Source of the DNA: an uncultured Clostridia bacterium
Lineage (GTDB): Bacteria > Bacillota > Clostridia > TANB77 > CAG-508
Reading direction: 5' to 3'
Length of the DNA: 8,870 nucleotides
NCBI GenBank assembly: GCA_948739805.1
Contig: CAPYID010000056.1
Location: 1 to 8,870, forward strand
The notes under the pieces are model-generated. The model saw only the letters and a program-made list of their open reading frames with translations. It had not been told where the DNA came from and did no database searches. Position 1 is the first letter of the stretch; the number at the start of each line of letters is the position of its first letter. The position numbers and the translations under genes were made by a program. Shown here piece after piece: positions 1 to 5,336 of this stretch.

Positions 1-191
1 AGATGATAGGCTTTGTTAGGGCTGTTTTCCCGGCAGTGGTCTAAGGTATATTTGAAGTCAATCGCTGCGGTTTCCGGCGCACAGGCATAGGAAGAAATGT
101 AGATGCTTTCGTCCGTTTTTTCAGGGTTGCATATGTAGGCTACCGCTTTATCAACGGTTGCTGTGATAGCATGGATTTTTGTGTATGCCAT
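1..191 (-). CDS. Relaxase (mobilisation nuclease), N-terminal fragment
   Basis: This is the first 63 codons of a relaxase that runs off the left edge of the window. The protein begins MAYTKIHAITATVDKAVAYI and continues through a segment containing CNPEKTD and YACAPETA, which I recognise as the N-terminus of relaxases of clostridial conjugative and mobilisable elements. Such proteins nick oriT and lead the strand into the recipient. The early Tyr at position 3 is not claimed as the catalytic residue, and the HxH metal motif would lie beyond the window. The ATG at 191 lies inside the 3' end of mobC in another frame, giving a 52-bp overlap and suggesting translational coupling. A GGAG sits about 14 nt upstream, a rather long spacing. 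Identification rests on the short N-terminus and on the mobC neighbour. Confidence 0.8.
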   Translation of the reverse strand, partial: MAYTKIHAITATVDKAVAYICNPEKTDESIYISSYACAPETAAIDFKYTLDHCRENSPNKAYH

Positions 192-481
192 ACCTGTTTC
201 ATCAACTCCTTTACTTCGTCCATATCTTCCTGATAGACGTGGTTTGTGCTGTTAATCCTCTTTGCAATCTGGTTCAGGTTAGAGCTGATCCGCCCCAACT
301 CCGTATTGTATTCCCGCAAAAAACTGTAATCCACGTCATAGACATATCCGTATAAAATCAGCTTCCGCAGGAAAGCCGATTTGCTTTTCATGCCGGACAG
401 CCTAAACTTCTCGTCAAGGATATACTGCTCTTTATCATCTAAGTGAAATTCATTTCGGTTGGTTCGTGTCCTGTTTGCCAT
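140..481 (-). CDS. mobC: MobC-like relaxosome accessory protein
   Basis: A 113-residue basic protein that helps a relaxase bind oriT. The N-terminal half (about residues 10-45) looks like a ribbon-helix-helix DNA-binding fold, with FHLDDKEQYILDEK followed by the helix region SKSAFLRKLILYG. The C-terminal half carries the MobC signature, LGRISSNLNQIAKRIN, at about residues 71-86. The start at 481 is preferred over an in-frame ATG at 556, because AAAGGAG lies 8 nt upstream of 481 and the 25-codon extension would run through a terminator-like hairpin and lacks family resemblance. The 3' end overlaps the relaxase start, the usual mobC-relaxase order. Its higher GC content contrasts with the cargo genes to the right, consistent with an element backbone gene. 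Confidence 0.88.
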   Translation of the reverse strand: MANRTRTNRNEFHLDDKEQYILDEKFRLSGMKSKSAFLRKLILYGYVYDVDYSFLREYNTELGRISSNLNQIAKRINSTNHVYQEDMDEVKELMKQVWHTQKSMLSQQPLIKR

Positions 482-510
482 TTTTAAAACTCCTTTTCTG
501 TTTTGGACAT

Positions 511-546
511 AAAAAAACTGCTGTAAAATGTTCGATTTACAACAGT
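511..546 (-). terminator. Intrinsic terminator or attenuator in the mobC leader
   Basis: Read on the minus strand, an 11-bp stem (plus-strand arms 517-527 and 536-546, one G-U type mismatch, 8-nt loop 528-535) is followed directly by a T7 tract (plus-strand A run 511-517). This is the form of a Rho-independent terminator. It lies about 30 nt upstream of the mobC start and points into mobC, so it would either stop readthrough from the right or act as an attenuator of mobC and relaxase expression. Confidence 0.6.
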
Positions 547-572
547 CGTGTTTCATGCCTGTTCAGTTGCTT

Positions 573-590
573 TTGGATAGAATTATCCAA
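573..590. promoter_or_regulatory. Perfect 7-bp inverted repeat upstream of mobC
   Basis: TTGGATA and TATCCAA (573-579 and 584-590) flank the 4-nt loop GAAT. It lies about 90 nt upstream of the mobC start and just upstream of the terminator-like hairpin, where an operator in the mob promoter or an oriT-proximal protein site could sit. No convincing -35/-10 pair was found around it, so its role is open. Confidence 0.35.
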
Positions 591-680
591 GTGCTATTGT
601 AGCAAATCTGCGGGGGAAGGTCAAGGACTTGCGGAGAAAAAGCAAAGAAAATCAGAGAGGGTTAGGGATACTTTCCTATG

Positions 681-744
681 AAAATTTCATCATACGGACG
701 CCAGGGAAGTATGGGAAATTTTGCTCATGTGTTCGGACATGAGC
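681..744. other. Candidate origin of transfer (two adjacent hairpins)
   Basis: Two hairpins stand back to back. The first pairs AAAATTTC (681-688) with GAAATTTT (715-722) and CATAC (691-695) with GTATG (709-713), leaving the loop GGACGCCAGGGAA (696-708). The second pairs GCTCATGT (723-730) with ACATGAGC (737-744) around the loop GTTCGG. They lie outside any gene, directly upstream of the divergently placed mobC-relaxase pair, which is the usual place for oriT. The nick site cannot be read from the sequence. The call is by position and structure, not by a recognised nic motif. Confidence 0.5.
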
Positions 745-767
745 AGTGCTTGCTATTCTTGTCAATA

Positions 768-825
768 ATTCTTGATAATCGTAGTTATCCCGACTTTTTT
801 GGTATCATGACTTCTTATCAAGAAT
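768..825. repeat. Inverted repeat enclosing two iteron-like elements
   Basis: ATTCTTGATAA (768-778) is repeated in perfect inverted form at 815-825. The 36-bp interior holds one copy of each array element type: TTATCCCGACTTTTTT at 785-800 and the ATCATGACTT form at 804-813. It marks the left boundary of the repeat array. Confidence 0.75.
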
Positions 826-1001
826 GTTGTATTTACGCTGTTTCTTAAAAAAAGGTCATGATAATATGGAACACTTTTTGCTAAATTCTGATTTTTCAAA
901 CGGTACAATAGTGACAAAAAGTCGGGATAATTTTTTTTTATAAATCACTCAAAATGCTTGATTTATTTAGGGATGTAAAAGGGAAGAACCCATTTTCAAG
1001 T

Positions 1002-1056
1002 AAAATTGCGTTTTTTATATAATCATTGAAAAAAGTTATCCCGACTTTTGAAGAAA
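1002..1056 (+). repeat. 55-bp direct repeat, left copy
   Basis: This segment recurs at 1412-1466 with about 47 of 55 positions identical by eye and no indel. It begins AAAATTGC, contains TTTTTATATAATC and ends in the CCGAC element followed by AAGAAA. Most differences are transitions. Together the two copies bracket the 140-bp repeats. Confidence 0.75.
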
Positions 1057-1174
1057 TATTGTCGCTTTAAAAAAATCAAAGTTGGTGGCTATTGAAAAAT
1101 ATTATCCCGACTTTTTTAAAGAAATCCTTTGAGTTTATCAGCTTTGTCATCAAAGATCGTGATAATAAAAAAGT
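1035..1174 (+). repeat. 140-bp direct repeat, copy 1
   Basis: Recurs at 1231-1369 with about nine substitutions and a one-base indel in a T run, so roughly 93% identical by hand alignment. Each copy holds two CCGAC elements on plus, an ATGAC-type element on minus, and a block containing ATATTGTCGCTTT and AATCAAAGTTGG. Copies are separated by a 56-bp spacer that contains most of the central inverted repeat. Confidence 0.85.
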
Positions 1175-1228
1175 CATGATAACTATTCTTGTCCCGACTT
1201 CTTGATAAGAACAGTTATCATGACTTTT
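1169..1228. repeat. Central 22-bp inverted repeat of the array
   Basis: Arms at 1169-1190 and 1207-1228 are complementary at 21 of 22 positions (one A/G difference). Each arm contains the ATGAC element, AAAAGTCATGATAAC or its complement. The 16-nt loop carries a CCGAC core (CCCGACTT, 1193-1200). As single-stranded DNA it would form a long stem. It sits between the two 140-bp direct repeats and looks like the symmetry centre of the array. Confidence 0.8.
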
Positions 1229-1230
1229 GA

Positions 1231-1369
1231 GTTATCCCGACTTTTAAAGAAATATTGTCGCTTTCAAAAAATCAAAGTTGGCGACTATTGCAAAATATTA
1301 TCCCGACTTTTTAAAGAAATTCTTTGAGTTTATCAGCTTTATCATCAAAGGTCATGATAATAAAAAAGT
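1231..1369 (+). repeat. 140-bp direct repeat, copy 2
   Basis: Second copy of the segment at 1035-1174. It differs by a handful of substitutions, including an ATGAC element (GTCATGATAA) where copy 1 has GATCGTGATAA. It abuts the right arm of the central inverted repeat. Confidence 0.85.
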
Positions 1370-1411
1370 TAGTGGCTTTAAGGAACATAAAATAAAAACT
1401 TATTCTTGGAA

Positions 1412-1466
1412 AAAATTGCACTTTTTATATAATCGCTGAAAATAGTTATTCTAACTTTTGAAGAAA
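1412..1466 (+). repeat. 55-bp direct repeat, right copy
   Basis: Decayed copy of 1002-1056. The embedded element reads GTTATTCTAACTTTTG here, having lost the CCGAC core. To its right the array ends. From 1470 to about 1600 I see only AT-rich sequence and one 8-bp AT hairpin (TAAAATTT/AAATTTTA, 1541-1548 and 1553-1560). Confidence 0.7.
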
Positions 1467-1600
1467 ACAATTTTTTTAATATAGTTTGGATAATTTATGT
1501 GCTTCTTACAGCCAAGCTATTTACTCACGTGTATAGAAGTTAAAATTTAAGAAAATTTTATTAGACTTATTCAAAGAAAAAATAATATTTTTTGGTTTTT

Positions 1601-1631
1601 TTGACAGCAGATGTCGTAATTTTAACAGTAT
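1601..1631 (+). promoter_or_regulatory. Possible promoter of the RiPP operon
   Basis: A perfect -35 hexamer TTGACA lies at 1601-1606. The best nearby -10 candidate is CAGTAT at 1626-1631, with a 19-nt spacer that is longer than ideal. The position, about 70 nt upstream of the first cargo gene, fits a promoter, but the -10 is weak and the region is so AT-rich that other -10 matches are possible. Confidence 0.3.
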
Positions 1632-1700
1632 AAAAAATTATCTGTAAAAAAGTGATACATTATTTAATATAAAAGTAAAAACAAATTAGGAGGTGACAGA

Positions 1701-1985
1701 ATGAAAAAAATATTAAAATCGAATACAAATAATCTTGTTTCTCAGGTTCAAGGAGATAAAGTAATTATAAGATCTAATGAAAAAAATACATTAATTGTAT
1801 TAAATGAAACAGCTAAAATGTTATTACAAATATGTAATGGAAAAACAGCAGAAGAAGCGATAAAAGAACTTTATGAAATGTGCTTGGACAAGGAAACAAT
1901 AATTTATGATGAAGTAGAAAAAGACTGTTTAAATGCATTAAAAGAATTAGAAGAAGCAAAATTAATTAGTATTTTGGAGGAGTAG
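1701..1985 (+). CDS. PqqD-like RiPP recognition element protein
   Basis: A 94-residue protein that matches the PqqD/RRE fold. The N-terminal beta part (about residues 12-35, with GDKVIIRSNEKNTLIVLNETA) is followed by the helical part LLQICNGKTAEEAIKELYE, and later the helix DCLNALKELEEAKLI. The pattern of L-N-x-x-A followed by h-x-x-G-K-T/S-x-x-E is characteristic of this family. Such proteins bind the leader of a ribosomal peptide and present it to the modifying enzyme. AGGAGGTGA lies just upstream of the ATG. The radical SAM gene starts 8 nt after the stop with its ribosome binding site inside this gene's end, so the two are probably translated together. The stand-alone form, rather than a fusion to the radical SAM enzyme, is notable. 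Confidence 0.88.
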   Translation: MKKILKSNTNNLVSQVQGDKVIIRSNEKNTLIVLNETAKMLLQICNGKTAEEAIKELYEMCLDKETIIYDEVEKDCLNALKELEEAKLISILEE

Positions 1986-1992
1986 AATTAAT

Positions 1993-3081
1993 ATGCCAGA
2001 ACAAAATTTTTTAAATGGAAACAAATACAGATTAAGCGGTTGCTATATAGAATTGACATCAGAATGTAATTTGCGATGCAAGCATTGTTATAATGATTCA
2101 GGCATATTGAGGTCAATAATTGACAAAAAAACGTTTAAGAATGTATTAAATTGTTATGATAGTGATGTTGATCCTTTCTTTTCTCTTTCAGGTGGAGAAC
2201 CGCTTTTACACCCTGATATTTGGAACATTATAGACATGGCTATTGAGAGTGGAGTCACAAATATTTTGCTAATATCTAATGCAACACTAATTACAAGAGA
2301 TGTTGCATTAGAGCTTAAAAAGAGAGACATTAGTGTACAGGTGAGCATTAATAGTACGAACCCTAAAATTCATGAAATAATGTGTGGAACGGGTACTTTA
2401 AAGAGAACGCTTAATGGTTTGCAAAATCTTTTAGACGTTGGGGTAAAAAAGGTTTTGGTTAGGTATACTCTTACACAGGCTAATAAAGATGACTTTATTA
2501 ATACAATGAGAGAATTAAGTGGTAAAGGACTTTTTAATATATTGTTAGGCTCCCTTATTGATGTAGGAAGAGCAGAAAAAAATAATGAATTATCATTGAA
2601 ACCGCAAGAACTAAGTCAAATTTTAGAAAAAATAAAAAAGGATGTGGAATTCATAGAACTTAAAGAAAAGTATTTTCCTAATTTTGAAATGCCTTCTGTT
2701 TATACGGGAGGATGTCCAATAGTTTTACCAAATCAGCAGGAGGATAAGTGGGTTGAAATAAATCCAAGAATTGATGCATTTGGGAAAGTGTATATTTGTC
2801 AAGGATTTAATGACGAAATGTATTCTATTGGAAATATAAATGAAAACAGATTAGACCAAATTATTAATTCAGAAAATTTAGTTAAATTAATTAACTTTTT
2901 ATATTCAGGTTTGTTTTATGGGAAAGAATGTAAAATGTGTGTATGGAAAGATGTATGTGGTAAAGGATGTGTAGCAGAACGTATACAAAAGGGTGGTTCT
3001 ATACAATATTCAGATGGAGATTGCAGCATAAGAAAAATTGATTTGGCAAAACAACTTATTAATTTTACTTCACATTCTTAA
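1993..3081 (+). CDS. Radical SAM/SPASM peptide maturase
   Basis: A 362-residue radical SAM enzyme. The SAM-binding [4Fe-4S] motif CX3CX2C is Cys25, Cys29 and Cys32 (ECNLRCKHC), and the SAM-contacting GGEP is at residues 67-70. The C-terminal region is a SPASM-type auxiliary cluster domain: Cys269 in KVYIC, then KECKMC (313, 316), VCGKGC (322, 326) and Cys344, with SIGNIN between them. Cys241 could be a further ligand. Family knowledge: SPASM enzymes next to a PqqD protein and Cys-rich peptides install thioether links (sactipeptides, ranthipeptides) or other Cys or side-chain crosslinks. The substrates are inferred to be the two 54-residue peptides immediately downstream. The ATG at 1993 follows GGAGGAG (1976-1982). 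The exact bond formed cannot be predicted from sequence. Confidence 0.92.
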   Translation: MPEQNFLNGNKYRLSGCYIELTSECNLRCKHCYNDSGILRSIIDKKTFKNVLNCYDSDVDPFFSLSGGEPLLHPDIWNIIDMAIESGVTNILLISNATLITRDVALELKKRDISVQVSINSTNPKIHEIMCGTGTLKRTLNGLQNLLDVGVKKVLVRYTLTQANKDDFINTMRELSGKGLFNILLGSLIDVGRAEKNNELSLKPQELSQILEKIKKDVEFIELKEKYFPNFEMPSVYTGGCPIVLPNQQEDKWVEINPRIDAFGKVYICQGFNDEMYSIGNINENRLDQIINSENLVKLINFLYSGLFYGKECKMCVWKDVCGKGCVAERIQKGGSIQYSDGDCSIRKIDLAKQLINFTSHS

Positions 3082-3086
3082 ATTAG

Positions 3087-3107
3087 ACATTACTGTATTA
3101 TAATACA
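3087..3107. promoter_or_regulatory. Palindrome with TATAAT upstream of the precursor genes
   Basis: TGTATTATAATACA (3094-3107) is a perfect 14-bp palindrome and contains a consensus -10 TATAAT at 3099-3104. No good -35 lies 16-18 nt upstream. It could be a promoter with an overlapping operator that gives the precursors their own transcript. The 13 bp ACATTACTGTATT (3087-3099) recur inverted at 3520-3532, on the other side of the two precursor genes. Confidence 0.35.
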
Positions 3108-3154
3108 ATATAAAGAATTTTGCATACGCATAATTCTTGGGAAGGAGGCTAAAG

Positions 3155-3319
3155 ATGAAATATACAAAACCAATGGTTAAAGTCACTGAAACAGCAGATA
3201 TCCAGCCTAGAACGGTGTGCAATAATGGATATTCTTGTGGAGAGGATGGCGATAAATTTACTTGCTCAAAAGTAGTCTTTACATGTAAAAAAAGTGTAAC
3301 ATGTACAAATTTTAATTAG
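3155..3319 (+). CDS. Cys-rich RiPP precursor 1
   Basis: A 54-residue peptide with the leader MKYTKPMVKVTETADIQPR (1-19) and a Cys-rich core with Cys at 22, 28, 37, 44 and 50. Most core Cys are preceded by Ser or Thr (SC, TC, TC, TC). The start at 3155 is chosen over an in-frame ATG at 3137, because GAAGGAGG (3141-3148) lies between them and the paralogue downstream starts with the same MKYTKP. There is no Gly-Gly leader end and no Sec signal peptide. The gene directly follows the radical SAM maturase, and with its tandem paralogue it is the likely substrate. The core is Lys-, Val- and Asn-containing, consistent with an antimicrobial or signalling peptide, but the activity is not predictable. 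Confidence 0.87.
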   Translation: MKYTKPMVKVTETADIQPRTVCNNGYSCGEDGDKFTCSKVVFTCKKSVTCTNFN

Positions 3320-3330
3320 GAGGGATATAA

Positions 3331-3495
3331 ATGAAATATACAAAACCAATTGTTAATGAAGTTGCAATGACAGGCATTCAACCGAGAGAAGAGTGTTCTG
3401 GAACATTTTCATGTGGAAATATTTTGCATTCGCATACTTGTGATGATTCACATACTTGTGAAGGCAAAAAGTTTTCTTGCAATAACTATAATTAA
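3331..3495 (+). CDS. Cys-rich RiPP precursor 2
   Basis: A second 54-residue precursor, short enough to be missed by length-filtered gene calling. The leader MKYTKPIVNEVAMTGIQPR matches precursor 1 at MKYTKP.V and IQPR, and the first 26 bases of the two genes differ at one position. The core has Cys at 22, 28, 37, 43 and 50, so four of five positions coincide with precursor 1 and the fourth is shifted by one. It carries His33, His35 and His41, including a repeated SHTC (34-37 and 40-43), and acidic residues absent from the other core. TAGGAGGG lies 7 nt upstream, and the gap after precursor 1 is 11 bp. Same size and leader with a diverged core is typical of duplicated RiPP precursors. Confidence 0.87.
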   Translation: MKYTKPIVNEVAMTGIQPREECSGTFSCGNILHSHTCDDSHTCEGKKFSCNNYN

Positions 3496-3561
3496 GCGCG
3501 ATAAGTTATGCTCAATAAAAATACAGTAATGTGACTATTATTTAAAATAGTGTTTTAATAG

Positions 3562-3598
3562 AATGTGGCTTTTCGATTAATTTGAAAAGTCACATTTT
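3562..3598 (+). terminator. Intrinsic terminator after the precursor genes
   Basis: A 13-bp stem pairs AATGTGGCTTTTC (3562-3574) with GAAAAGTCACATT (3584-3596), with one G-U pair and a 9-nt loop, followed by TTTTAATTTA. The U tract is short, so termination may be partial. That would give precursor mRNA in excess over the transporter genes downstream. Confidence 0.7.
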
Positions 3599-3610
3599 AA
3601 TTTATCTATT
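3582..3610 (+). promoter_or_regulatory. Possible promoter of the transporter genes
   Basis: TTGAAA (3582-3587) and TCTATT (3605-3610) are separated by 17 nt and lie just upstream of the first transporter gene. The -35 overlaps the terminator's right arm. The match is moderate and the sequence AT-rich, so this is only a candidate. Confidence 0.25.
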
Positions 3611-3635
3611 AGATTATGAAATATGAGGATAAAAA

Positions 3636-5318
3636 ATGAATACATATAAATATGCTATTAAGATAAACTTGAAATCTAATGCTTACATGATACTAATTTT
3701 TTTCATTTTTAATATATTATTATACTTTTGTCAGCCGTTAAACTTATTACTTTATAAAAATATAATTAGTTGTATTGAAAAAAAGAAAATTAATATATGC
3801 ATACTTTCAATATTATTAATATTATTGATTTATGCATTAAATACAATTATATCAAATGTATTACAATTAATTAGGAATAAAATGCAATGCAACATATCTA
3901 AAAAAGCATATATAAAAATATTTGATTATGTAAAAAGGTCTAACATAGATATTTTAGATAATGAAGATTACTATTTAGAAATAGATAGAGCAAAAAAGTC
4001 AATTTGTAGTTCTTTACTATCGGTATTTACACTAACTATTGAAGCAATTGGTAGGATAATATCTTTAGTAGCTGTTTCTACAATGATTAAAAATGAAAAT
4101 TACATTTTTTTAATGTTTTTTTTATTAATGGGAATTTTACAAAATGTATTTACAAAAAAACATACATATGAAATGTTGGATTTGGTCAGAATTTGTGAGC
4201 CTTTTAATAGAAAAGCACAATATTTTGGCGAAGTTCTTAAAAAAAGAGAGTATGTAAAGGAAATAAGATTATATGAATTATCAGATTGGATTGAAAATAA
4301 ACGCAAAAAGTCATTTGAAAGTATAGTAAATGAAAACAAATCGCTTAGTTTAAAATGGATGAAAATAAATTTTAGCTGGGCTATTTTTATGTATATATTA
4401 GAAGGAGCTATTTATTTTTTGCTATTTCTTTTTTTGGGTGAAAGTAAGATTGATGTGGCAGGGGCAATTTTTTTGATACAAAGTCAAAGTATATTTATTA
4501 ACTCTTTTAGTAGATGCTTACAAATTATTCCAGATATTAAAAAGAATTGTTTTTTTATTGAGTCTTTAAAAAATTTAGATTTAGTGGTAAAAAAAGAAAA
4601 TAAGCTAATTGGCGTTTCTGATAAAATTATTTTAAAAAATATTAATTTTTATTATAAAAATAACCATGTATTAAAAAATATAAATCTCATTATTAATAAG
4701 GGAGAAAAAATTGCGATTATAGGTGAGAATGGTTCTGGCAAAAGTACATTAGTAAAACTCATAGCAGGATTATTGCAACCACAAACTGGATACATAAATT
4801 TATATTCAGATAAAATAAGTATTGTATTTCAAGATTATGCACATTTTTTAACTAGTATTAGAGAAAATGTCGGATTTGGGAATAAAGATTATATTGAAAA
4901 AAATGAGAAACTTATAAATGAACTTAAAAGAGGGGGGGGCGAAAAGCTATTAGAAAAAGTCAATTACAATATTGATATACAAATTGGAAAAGAACTCTAT
5001 GAAAATGGTATAGACATATCAGGTGGAGAATGGCAAAGAATAGCAATCGGAAGATGCTTGGTAGCAGAGGCAGATATAATTATTTTAGATGAATCAGTAT
5101 CGGCATTAGATCCTTATGCCGAAAAGCATCAAATAGAACTTATGAATACAATTTTAAAAAATAAGACAGTGCTTATTATTACTCACCGTTTAAGTTTTTT
5201 ACAAGAGGTTGATAAAGTTATTTTTATTAAATATGGGAGTATTATCGACATAGGAAAACATCGCAATTTGTTAGAAAATAGTAAGGTGTATCGTGATTTT
5301 ATAGAAAGCAATGTATAA
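3636..5318 (+). CDS. ABC half-transporter 1 (membrane domain plus ATPase)
   Basis: A 560-residue exporter half with an N-terminal membrane domain (hydrophobic segments near 15-38, 52-75, 135-170 and 248-290) and a C-terminal nucleotide-binding domain. Visible ATPase motifs are Walker A GENGSGKST (363-371), Q-loop Gln399, signature ISGGEWQR (461-468), Walker B IIILDE (481-486) and H-loop His517. All catalytic residues are present. There is no N-terminal C39 peptidase domain, so it cannot itself cleave a leader. GAGG lies 7 nt before the ATG. It is paired with a second half-transporter 18 bp downstream, which suggests a heterodimer exporting the modified peptide or giving self-immunity. A run of eight G at 4932-4939, codons 433-435, stands out in this AT-rich gene. 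Confidence 0.9.
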   Translation: MNTYKYAIKINLKSNAYMILIFFIFNILLYFCQPLNLLLYKNIISCIEKKKINICILSILLILLIYALNTIISNVLQLIRNKMQCNISKKAYIKIFDYVKRSNIDILDNEDYYLEIDRAKKSICSSLLSVFTLTIEAIGRIISLVAVSTMIKNENYIFLMFFLLMGILQNVFTKKHTYEMLDLVRICEPFNRKAQYFGEVLKKREYVKEIRLYELSDWIENKRKKSFESIVNENKSLSLKWMKINFSWAIFMYILEGAIYFLLFLFLGESKIDVAGAIFLIQSQSIFINSFSRCLQIIPDIKKNCFFIESLKNLDLVVKKENKLIGVSDKIILKNINFYYKNNHVLKNINLIINKGEKIAIIGENGSGKSTLVKLIAGLLQPQTGYINLYSDKISIVFQDYAHFLTSIRENVGFGNKDYIEKNEKLINELKRGGGEKLLEKVNYNIDIQIGKELYENGIDISGGEWQRIAIGRCLVAEADIIILDESVSALDPYAEKHQIELMNTILKNKTVLIITHRLSFLQEVDKVIFIKYGSIIDIGKHRNLLENSKVYRDFIESNV

Positions 5319-5336
5319 ATTTGTAAAGGAGAAAAA

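Larger units (their letters stand above)
785..1460. repeat. Iteron-like array, TTATCCCGACTTTT / TTATCATGACTTTT family
   Basis: A gene-free stretch with at least a dozen copies of one element in two versions. The CCGAC version occurs at 785-800, 1035-1050, 1102-1117, 1231-1245 and 1298-1312 on plus and at 916-930 on minus, with degenerate copies at 1189-1202 and 1445-1460. The ATGAC version occurs at 802-816 and 1214-1229 on plus and at 853-864, 1155-1165 (GATCGTGATAA), 1167-1182 and 1350-1360 on minus. Spacing is irregular and orientation is mixed. Repeated protein-binding sites next to a relaxase operon suggest a relaxosome, replication or partition site, but which one cannot be told from the sequence. 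Confidence 0.85.

Noticed and set aside
466..681. 71-codon plus-strand reading frame across the mobC leader
   Set aside because: It lies antisense to mobC and across the mobC leader hairpins, has no ribosome binding site and shows no recognisable protein features.
865..942. 25-codon small ORF starting ATGGAACAC inside the array
   Set aside because: No ribosome binding site, and it runs through an inverted array element whose sequence explains its content.
785..1460. CRISPR array
   Set aside because: The repeated unit is short, occurs in both orientations and at irregular spacing, the sequence between copies is itself repeated, and there are no cas genes.
2154..2348. Minus-strand frame inside the radical SAM gene
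   Set aside because: Shadow of the radical SAM/SPASM coding sequence, with no initiation signal.
3137..3154. Upstream start for precursor 1 giving six extra residues
   Set aside because: The Shine-Dalgarno sequence lies inside the extension and the paralogue begins at the equivalent of 3155.
3155..3495. Lanthipeptide or class II bacteriocin with a double-glycine leader
   Set aside because: No Gly-Gly motif, no lanthionine synthetase gene and no C39 peptidase; the radical SAM and PqqD-like genes point to another class.
4100..4339. Minus-strand frame inside the first ABC gene
   Set aside because: Shadow frame in an AT-rich coding sequence with no independent support.
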